Assembly (NCBI GenBank): GCA_017615055.1
Contig: JAGAAW010000070.1
Coordinates: 1-37,832 of the forward strand
Direction: 5' to 3'
DNA from: Fibrobacter sp.
GTDB lineage: Bacteria; Fibrobacterota; Fibrobacteria; Fibrobacterales; Fibrobacteraceae
Length of the DNA stretch: 37,832 nucleotides
In this document: piece after piece, positions 32,829-37,832 of the stretch
Layout: the number at the start of each line of letters is the position of its first letter
How positions within the stretch are numbered: the stretch's first letter is position 1
The notes under the pieces: model-generated
Seen by the model: only the letters and a program-made list of their open reading frames with translations
Databases searched by the model: none
What the model was told of the DNA's origin: nothing
Made by a program: the position numbers and the translations under genes

Positions 32829-33218
32829 GTCTTCCAGGGTATACCCGAACTTGACGATTGCTCCGGATTCGCGAATTCGGAGCATTTTCTTATGGGCGAG
32901 GCCTCCGATAATGGCGTCGTCGAGGCGTCCCTGTATCTCGTCTGATGTGCCCTCGAAGGAGATTTCTACGGGTTCCTGCGCGCCGTCGGGGAGCCAGTCG
33001 CTTGCGGGGATTCCGCCTGCTTCCTTGATGATGGCCGCAACGCGGTAGTCGGGGTCAATCTCGAAGATTTCCTCGTAGATAAACGTGTCGTCGTCGGGTG
33101 TGTTCGCCTTGCACGTGAATGGGGGCTGTGTCGAGAGCCTGAGTGCATTCGGGTCACATACCGAAACCGAGCCCTTGTAGCCCTGTGCGCTGAACCATTC
33201 CCAAAGCTTGTTTATCAT
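32820..33218 (-). CDS. Small acidic protein of unknown function
   Basis: The 132-aa soluble protein has no signal peptide. It is acidic, with a DDDTFIYEEIFEIDPDYRV stretch and a C-terminal IRESGAIVKFGYTLEDLL. No domain was recognised. AAAAGGG lies 5 nt before the ATG, a good ribosome binding site. It converges on lspA with a 9-nt overlap and is divergent from the next lipoprotein gene across a 60-nt gap. Confidence 0.65.
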   Translation of the reverse strand: MINKLWEWFSAQGYKGSVSVCDPNALRLSTQPPFTCKANTPDDDTFIYEEIFEIDPDYRVAAIIKEAGGIPASDWLPDGAQEPVEISFEGTSDEIQGRLDDAIIGGLAHKKMLRIRESGAIVKFGYTLEDLL

Positions 33219-33254
33219 AATACCCTTTTTTACGCGGAATAAACTTTCTTGCCC

Positions 33255-33262
33255 TATATTTA
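33255..33262 (+). promoter_or_regulatory. -7 promoter box for the small coiled-coil lipoprotein
   Basis: TATATTTA, one mismatch from TAnnTTTG, ends 16 nt before the ATG at 33279, giving a leader of about 10 nt. Confidence 0.4.
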
Positions 33263-33278
33263 TAATTAAATTTTGGAC

Positions 33279-33491
33279 ATGACAAGACCAATTCTTCTTT
33301 TATTTGCAATTATCCCTCTGTTTCTGTGCCTAGCCTGCTCGAACCCCGAAGTGGAAAACGAAATCCGCACGCTGGAGTCGAAGAAAACCGAACTGGAAGG
33401 CCAGATACAGGCGTTGCAGGTCCAGGTCGATTCCCTCCAGAAAGAAAACAAGAAAATGCAGGATAAGCTTTCCGCACTCGACATGAACTGA
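33279..33491 (+). CDS. Small coiled-coil lipoprotein
   Basis: The 70-aa product starts MTRPILLLFAIIPLFLCLAC, with a lipobox CLAC and an acylated Cys near residue 20. The mature 50 residues are almost entirely a heptad-patterned coiled coil, much like a murein lipoprotein (Lpp) in size and shape but without its terminal lysine. A TTG two codons upstream could also start it. It may oligomerise as a trimer in the outer membrane. A perfect 10-bp hairpin (33470-33499) spans its stop codon. Confidence 0.7.
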   Translation: MTRPILLLFAIIPLFLCLACSNPEVENEIRTLESKKTELEGQIQALQVQVDSLQKENKKMQDKLSALDMN

Positions 33492-33499
33492 GTGCGGAA
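33470..33499. other. Hairpin spanning the stop codon of the coiled-coil lipoprotein
   Basis: Perfect 10-bp stem TTCCGCACTC (33470-33479) / GAGTGCGGAA (33490-33499) around a 10-nt loop. TGA lies at 33489-33491. It sits between two convergent genes whose ends are 14 nt apart. No T-tract follows on either strand, so it is more likely an mRNA 3'-end stabiliser than a classic terminator. Confidence 0.5.
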
Positions 33500-33505
33500 C
33501 CTACC

Positions 33506-34006
33506 TTAGCCAATCCAGTTCATGCGCCCGTTGAACTGAATTTCTTCGGGGATAGCCTCGAAGGTGCAGCTGATTTCGACAGCGGCGTTCTTCGGGAGTG
33601 CGCTCACGCCGACCGCGGTGCGGGCATGCTTCCCGTTTTCACCGAGAATCTGGACAGCGAGTTCGCTAGCGCCGTTGAGTACGGCAGGCTGTTCGTGGAA
33701 GTCCGCGGCGGATTGCACAAAGCCCTGCATCTGCACGAGCTTGAGGGTCTCGCCGTGTTCGAGTTTTGTCATGGCGGCGGCGATGTTGTTCAGGAGGCAG
33801 ATGCGGGCGGCTTCGGTAGCCTTTTCAATGGAAAGTTCGTTCGGGACGGTGCCGCAATAGGCAGAAAAATCCCCCTTCACGGAAGGAAGCTGGCCCGATA
33901 CCGCAATCACGTTGCCGAAGCGCGTCGCGGGCACGTATGCGGCAAGCGGTGCGGGGCATTCGGGTAGGGTGAGCGCCAGTTCTTCGACTTTCTTCTTGAT
34001 ATCCAT
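33506..34006 (-). CDS. RidA (YjgF) family protein
   Basis: The 166-aa protein has the RidA-like fold signature: PLAAYVPA and VIAVSGQLP near the N-terminus, then a long helix with RICLLNNIAAAM, VQMQGFVQSA and a C-terminal RTAVGVSALPKNAAVEIS block. RidA proteins hydrolyse reactive enamine/imine intermediates from amino-acid metabolism. This one is of the longer subgroup (about 150-165 aa) and may differ in substrate. GGAG lies 7 nt before the ATG. It starts 44 nt after the small MetS-like gene on the same strand and may be co-transcribed with the transporter. Confidence 0.85.
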   Translation of the reverse strand: MDIKKKVEELALTLPECPAPLAAYVPATRFGNVIAVSGQLPSVKGDFSAYCGTVPNELSIEKATEAARICLLNNIAAAMTKLEHGETLKLVQMQGFVQSAADFHEQPAVLNGASELAVQILGENGKHARTAVGVSALPKNAAVEISCTFEAIPEEIQFNGRMNWIG

Positions 34007-34050
34007 AAAGTTCTCCTGTTATTCGTGTACAAGATAACAAAAATTATTGC

Positions 34051-34158
34051 CTACTTGTTCTTGAACACCTTGACAAAGCAAAATACGCACAGTCCAATGA
34101 TGGCCGCCCAGGACGAGAGCATAAAAACGAGTCCGCTAGTGGTGAATTCTGCATCCAT
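34051..34158 (-). CDS. MetS-like small subunit of the NSS transporter
   Basis: The 35-aa peptide starts MDAEFTTSGLVFMLSSWAAI and is one membrane helix with a short basic end (KVFKNK). It resembles the small subunit (MetS / methionine-alanine importer type) that pairs with bacterial NSS transporters. Its ATG lies 1 nt after the stop of the large subunit, so translation is coupled. It is shorter than most annotation size cut-offs. Confidence 0.8.
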   Translation of the reverse strand: MDAEFTTSGLVFMLSSWAAIIGLCVFCFVKVFKNK

Positions 34159-34159
34159 G

Positions 34160-35854
34160 TTATGCCTCCTTCTGAGTATCGGTTTCGTCGGAATTGCCCA
34201 TGGGCATCTTCTGTATGCCTGCGTTACGGCCCTGTTCTGCAGTGCCGCCCTTGCGCCATGCGTATGCGATGGCCACATTCAGGAGCACGATGACGAGCAG
34301 CAGGAACCCGCGGAATGCCCAGGTGAAGCCCTTTTGCGGGAACTCCATGCCGAGGAATGTGACCTTCGCGGAATCGGCGATGTTGCTGAGCGTAATAATC
34401 GGGAGGCCGTCGGTAAACGTGAACGAAACGAGCAGGATGATGAGGTATGCCGGGCACACGTATTGGATGATGGGCCTGAAGAAGCGGGGGAGTTTTAGCT
34501 TTGCACCCACGTTCATGAGACCGAAGGCGACGTTCTCGTTCGGGTCGCCGATGGTGTCTTCGCCCTGGTAGAACGATTCGTTCGAGATGACCGCCTTGCG
34601 GCGCCCGAGCACGAAACTGAAGATGATGGCCTGGATGGCACCGAACACCACGAGCAGGAACGTGCCGCCCCAGAAGTCGAGTTCGTCGACCGTACCTGCG
34701 GCAAGCCCGAAGATGGCGGTGAGTCCACCGATGAACGTGATGGTGCTGATGGTCACCACGGACTTTTTGCGGGTGAACTTGAGGTCGTCTTCGCAGAAAC
34801 TGATGAGCGGCTGGATGATGGAGATGGCGCTCGTGATGCCGGCGAAGAAGAGCATCGCAAACCAGATGGTCTGCAGCAGGCCCCCGAGCGGGAGCGTGCC
34901 GAACACGTAGGGCATGGTCTGGAAGCCGAGACCGAAGGTGCCGAGCTTTGCGCACTGCTCGATGTTTGCGCCCGCGATAAGCACGGCTATCGGGATGACG
35001 ACTGTACCACCGATGATGATTTCGGCAAAGCCGTTCGTGGCGCTAGCGGTAAGCGAAGAAAGCGTGAGGTCTTCCTTGGGTTTGAGATAACTCGCGTAGC
35101 AGAAGATGATACCCATGCCGAGGCTCATGGTAAAGAACACCTGGCCTGCGGCCGCCATCCACACCTTGGGGCTGGCGAGTTCGGAAAGGTTCGGGTTCCA
35201 CATGAAGGCGAGACCCTTGCCGATACCGTCGAGCGTGAGCACGCGTGCCACGAGAATGAGACCCATGATAAGGAGGATCGGCATGCATATCTTGTTTGCG
35301 CGCTCGATACCCTTGCGCACGCCGAACGAGAGCACGAGCATGTTGCAGGCGAACGTGATGAGGAAGAATATGAGGGCTACGGGAACGGGGCCCACGCAGG
35401 TCTTGAGCATGATGAAGTCGCTGAAGAACTGGGTGACCGCCTCGGGCCCGAGGGCGACCTTCTCCATGAGGGTGCCGTTGAGCGAATAGAATGCGAACGC
35501 GAGAATCCACGACTGGATGAACACGTAGTAGAACACGATGAATATGGGCGGCAGGAGCCCGATGGAGCCGAGATGCTTGGCCCAGCCCTTCTTCTTGTGG
35601 AAAATGATGTGGAAGGTGCTCGGTGCGGTGCCGTAGTTGTGGCTGCCCGCATAGCGCCCGAGGCTCCATTCCATCCACGCGAGCGGAATCCCGAGGAACA
35701 CGAACGCGATGAGGTAGGGGATGATAAAGGCGCCGCCACCGTTGGTGGCCGCCTGCACCGGGAAGCGTAGGAAGTTGCCAAGCCCGACGGCGGAACCTGC
35801 GACTGCGAGGATTACGCCCAGCTTGGAACCCCAGTTTTCACGATTGCCTTGCAT
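34160..35854 (-). CDS. Neurotransmitter:sodium symporter family transporter (MetP-like)
   Basis: The 564-aa inner-membrane transporter has about 12 helices. The first has the sodium-site signature GSAVGLGNFLRFP (about 20-32), with the unwound region typical of LeuT/MetP. The family moves amino acids with Na+. The following MetS-like gene suggests methionine, alanine or a similar neutral amino acid. A Q/E/D-rich soluble tail ends the protein. GGAG lies 12 nt before the ATG and a TAAATTTG promoter box 30 nt upstream. Confidence 0.9.
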   Translation of the reverse strand: MQGNRENWGSKLGVILAVAGSAVGLGNFLRFPVQAATNGGGAFIIPYLIAFVFLGIPLAWMEWSLGRYAGSHNYGTAPSTFHIIFHKKKGWAKHLGSIGLLPPIFIVFYYVFIQSWILAFAFYSLNGTLMEKVALGPEAVTQFFSDFIMLKTCVGPVPVALIFFLITFACNMLVLSFGVRKGIERANKICMPILLIMGLILVARVLTLDGIGKGLAFMWNPNLSELASPKVWMAAAGQVFFTMSLGMGIIFCYASYLKPKEDLTLSSLTASATNGFAEIIIGGTVVIPIAVLIAGANIEQCAKLGTFGLGFQTMPYVFGTLPLGGLLQTIWFAMLFFAGITSAISIIQPLISFCEDDLKFTRKKSVVTISTITFIGGLTAIFGLAAGTVDELDFWGGTFLLVVFGAIQAIIFSFVLGRRKAVISNESFYQGEDTIGDPNENVAFGLMNVGAKLKLPRFFRPIIQYVCPAYLIILLVSFTFTDGLPIITLSNIADSAKVTFLGMEFPQKGFTWAFRGFLLLVIVLLNVAIAYAWRKGGTAEQGRNAGIQKMPMGNSDETDTQKEA

Positions 35855-35884
35855 TGCTGTATATACTCCGTTTTGTATTCAAGA

Positions 35885-35914
35885 CAAATTTAATTATTTG
35901 TCACGGAGTGGCAA
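35885..35914 (-). promoter_or_regulatory. Promoter of the NSS transporter operon
   Basis: On the minus strand, TTGCCA, a 16-nt spacer and TAAATTTG (box 35885-35892), 30 nt before the start codon. It lies just inside the gap after the Sel1-repeat gene's stop, near 35920. Confidence 0.55.
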
Positions 35915-35919
35915 CTGCG

Positions 35920-36675
35920 CTACGGGTTTTTGTATTGCCCGTAAATTATGCAGGACGCTTCGAAACCCAAGTCACAGGCTTTCTTGAGATACTGCATGGC
36001 TTTTGTTGTATCGGCGGGTGTATTGATGCCAAGCATGTGTTTTCCGGCGACCATAAAACAACCTTGTCCATCATTTAACTCGCAAGCCTTTTCCAGGAAT
36101 ACGAAAGCCTTTGCCTTATTGACATCAACGCCTAATCCGTCGTGATAGATTGCCCCTATTTCAACGCATGCTTCCGGTGCATTTAGGATACAGCCATTCT
36201 CAAAATAGGGGATAGATTTCTCGTAGTACTTCAGGCGGGCGAGACGTTCACCGATGGCGTAGCAACCGTATCCATCCTTTAAACTGAGATTGCAAGATTT
36301 TTCAAAGTAAATATCGGCCAACGTAAAGTCTTGTTCGACACCAATGCCCTTGTAGTATATTGTCCCTAGTACGCCACACGATCTTGCACTCCATGGTTCG
36401 ATACCCATTTTGCAACTTTTTTCCAGATAAAGGGCTGCATTCCTGTAGTCTGCCATTGTTTCGTAGAATCCGCCAAGAGTATGACAACCATAGACGCTGT
36501 TCTTTTCGCATGCCTTTTCGGCATATTTCTTGATTTTATCTGGGGGGCCATTTTTGATTGCCTCGGCAACTTGGTCATCGAGTTCTTCAATGCTTGCTTC
36601 GGAACATGCTCCTAGTACAAGGCTTCCAAGCAGGGCCGAGAAGGCAATTAGGAATTTGACGGTCATTTTCTTCAT
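35920..36675 (-). CDS. Lipoprotein with Sel1-like repeats, Hcp-like
   Basis: The 251-aa product starts MKKMTVKFLIAFSALLGSLV and has lipobox LGAC with acylated Cys near residue 24. About five Sel1-like helical repeats of roughly 36 residues follow. Each has a cysteine in the A-helix and another in the B-helix (AEKACEKNSVYGCHTLG, KSCKMGI, KSCNLSLKDGYGC, KACELNDGQGC, KACDLGFEASC). This is the spacing of disulfide-linked repeats seen in Helicobacter cysteine-rich proteins. It is probably a periplasmic or surface binding scaffold. GGGGG lies 7 nt before the ATG and TATTTTTA about 25 nt upstream. Confidence 0.85.
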   Translation of the reverse strand: MKKMTVKFLIAFSALLGSLVLGACSEASIEELDDQVAEAIKNGPPDKIKKYAEKACEKNSVYGCHTLGGFYETMADYRNAALYLEKSCKMGIEPWSARSCGVLGTIYYKGIGVEQDFTLADIYFEKSCNLSLKDGYGCYAIGERLARLKYYEKSIPYFENGCILNAPEACVEIGAIYHDGLGVDVNKAKAFVFLEKACELNDGQGCFMVAGKHMLGINTPADTTKAMQYLKKACDLGFEASCIIYGQYKNP

Positions 36676-36698
36676 GTTTACCCCCTTCAGGATATCAA

Positions 36699-36706
36699 TA
36701 AAAATA
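36699..36706 (-). promoter_or_regulatory. Possible -7 box for the Sel1-repeat lipoprotein
   Basis: On the minus strand this reads TATTTTTA, one mismatch from TAnnTTTG, 23 nt before the start codon. Confidence 0.35.
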
Positions 36707-36757
36707 AACTGAAAAAGTGAATTGCGGTTGCGTAATTCAAAAAATGTTTTAAAAAAG

Positions 36758-36792
36758 AAAAAAAGCCCGAGAATATGCTGTATCCTCGGGCT
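36758..36792 (-). terminator. Intrinsic terminator of the aconitase / Fib_succ_major operon
   Basis: Stem AGCCCGAG (36764-36771) / CTCGGGCT (36785-36792) with a long loop. On the minus strand it is followed by TTTTTTTC. It lies 20 nt after the stop at 36813. Confidence 0.8.
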
Positions 36793-36812
36793 TCTATACT
36801 TTAGGGACGCGG

Positions 36813-37433
36813 TTATCGGTCTTTTACCAGACGGAGCGCGAGGGCCTGCGCCTTGTACGTCCTGAAACCGGTGAACTCTTCGCCTGCATACGTGCCGCCC
36901 CAGCGGATGGCGTAGACCTCGTCGACCTCGGTAGACGTCCAGAAATGTGCGCCCTTGCCGCCGTAGAGGTATTCGCCGTTAGGCATGTGGCGGCCCGACG
37001 GGAGGGCATTGAACCCGACCTCGTCGGTACCTGCGGGGCAGCCGTCCGGGTCTTTTTTCCAGCCCTTCCTGGACTTGAGCGCGGTCCCGAATTCGGTATC
37101 GGCGATGCTATCGACATACGCCTTGAGTTCCTTCCATTCGGCATCGCTCGGAATGTGCCAGCCCTCGGGTGCGATGCCCCTGTAGGTGGCACCCCGTTCC
37201 TCGTCGGTAGTGAACGCGACATTGTCGTTCATCTTGCCGTCGAAGCCCATCAGTTCCGCCCAGGTGTATAGCCTGCCGTACTGGGTCTCGTTCTGGGCCT
37301 TGTTCTCGTACACGACGCTGCCCGGGCAGTTGTAGTCGAAGTTCTCGGCGAACCATTCCTGGTTGCCAATCTTTACGGTACGGTACTGGTGGCCGTCCCT
37401 GGGGTCTGTAAAGGTGCTGAATTCCGGCTCCAT
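36813..37433 (-). CDS. Fib_succ_major domain protein
   Basis: The 206-aa protein matches the Fibrobacter succinogenes major paralogous domain (TIGR02145 type). Blocks in order are DGHQYRTVKIGNQEWFAENF, YGRLYTWAELMG, GIAPEGWHIPSDAEWKEL, GFNALPSGRHMPNGEYLYGGKGAHFWTSTE and GFRTYKAQALALRLVKD. The domain is related to FGE-sulfatase-like lectin folds. It usually follows a lipoprotein or Sec signal. Here there is none, so this copy would be cytoplasmic. Two in-frame ATGs are possible. AAGGGA is 1 nt from the first and about 7 nt from the second (37433), which I prefer. It starts 14 nt after the aconitase stop and would be co-transcribed with it. Confidence 0.85.
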   Translation of the reverse strand: MEPEFSTFTDPRDGHQYRTVKIGNQEWFAENFDYNCPGSVVYENKAQNETQYGRLYTWAELMGFDGKMNDNVAFTTDEERGATYRGIAPEGWHIPSDAEWKELKAYVDSIADTEFGTALKSRKGWKKDPDGCPAGTDEVGFNALPSGRHMPNGEYLYGGKGAHFWTSTEVDEVYAIRWGGTYAGEEFTGFRTYKAQALALRLVKDR

Positions 37434-37447
37434 AGGCATTCCCTTGC

Positions 37448-37832
37448 TTACTTGTTGTTCGCGCGGATGAGGTTGAGGGCCGAACCTGCCTTGAACCATG
37501 CCCACTGCTGTTCGTTGTAGGTGTGGCAGAGGGCGATGTTGTCCACGGAGCCGTCCTTGTGGTGGGCGACGAGCGTGAACTCGGAACCCGGGGCGAACTT
37601 GGTGAGGCCCACGATGTCGAACACATCCTGTTCCTGGATCTTGTCGTAGTCGGCCGCGTTCTTGAAGGTGAGGGCGAGCATGCCCTGCTTCTTGAGGTTC
37701 GTTTCGTGAATGCGGGCGAAGCTCTTCACGATCACGGCCTTCACGCCGAGGAAACGCGGTTCCATGGCGGCATGTTCGCGGCTGGAGCCTTCACCGTAGT
37801 TTTCGTCACCGATCACGATAGAGCCCGTGCCC
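37448..37832 (-). CDS. acn: Aconitate hydratase, C-terminal part (cut by window edge)
   Basis: The last 127 residues of aconitase, open at the window edge. The swivel-domain blocks [50 protein letters not shown] and [12 protein letters not shown] are those of the mitochondrial-type enzyme, including the substrate-binding SSREH arginine and SFARIHETN. The full enzyme converts citrate to isocitrate with a 4Fe-4S cluster, whose ligands lie outside the window. It is the first visible gene of the unit with the Fib_succ_major protein. Confidence 0.92.
   Translation of the reverse strand, partial: GTGSIVIGDENYGEGSSREHAAMEPRFLGVKAVIVKSFARIHETNLKKQGMLALTFKNAADYDKIQEQDVFDIVGLTKFAPGSEFTLVAHHKDGSVDNIALCHTYNEQQWAWFKAGSALNLIRANNK

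Noticed and set aside
33273-33278. TTG start for the small coiled-coil lipoprotein
   Set aside because: The ATG two codons later gives an ordinary lipoprotein signal peptide. The TTG adds only Met-Asp and has no better ribosome binding site.

Overview
The window looks like a chromosome segment of a Fibrobacter (phylum Fibrobacterota, FCB group). The clearest evidence is a protein with the Fibrobacter succinogenes major paralogous domain (Fib_succ_major) downstream of aconitase. It also has many lipobox lipoproteins, and TAnnTTTG-type promoter boxes like the -7 element of the related Bacteroidetes. The assignment rests on recognised protein families, not on a search.

Layout. 1-340 is non-coding and rich in hairpins. 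341-2926 holds three minus-strand genes: a small lipoprotein, a membrane-anchored M23 peptidase and its small upstream partner. 3326-10666 is one giant secreted protein made of 22 tandem cadherin/Ig-like repeats arranged in blocks of three. A tRNA-Asp(GTC) follows on the minus strand, then a lipoprotein-phoH-pgpH operon. 14734-23210 is mostly plus strand: Xaa-Pro aminopeptidase, a structured non-coding stretch, a 1143-aa LplT-PlsC-Aas fusion for lysophospholipid re-acylation, an unknown membrane protein, and a secreted Svx-like zinc metallopeptidase.

23214-28677 is the most interesting part. Five same-strand genes, mostly translationally coupled, encode a C39-like cysteine peptidase, an RLAN + RimK-like ATP-grasp ligase, a GCS2-type carboxylate-amine ligase, a lipoprotein tyrosine phosphatase and an N-formylglutamate-amidohydrolase-like enzyme. 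Together they look like a pathway that builds and trims a glutamyl/peptidyl amide product of unknown structure. dnaA lies immediately upstream.

30447-37832 holds a membrane protein, a squalene-synthase-family enzyme, lspA, a small unknown protein, a coiled-coil lipoprotein, a RidA-like protein, an NSS Na+-symporter with its 35-aa MetS-like subunit, a Sel1-repeat lipoprotein, the Fib_succ_major protein and the C-terminal end of aconitase, which is cut by the window edge.

Themes that cut across the window are TAnnTTTG promoter boxes, several starts so close to such a box that the mRNA may be leaderless, and a dispersed intergenic repeat (GTCATCCT ... GTCGAAGGATC) present in three copies, one of which supplies the stop codon of the gene before it.
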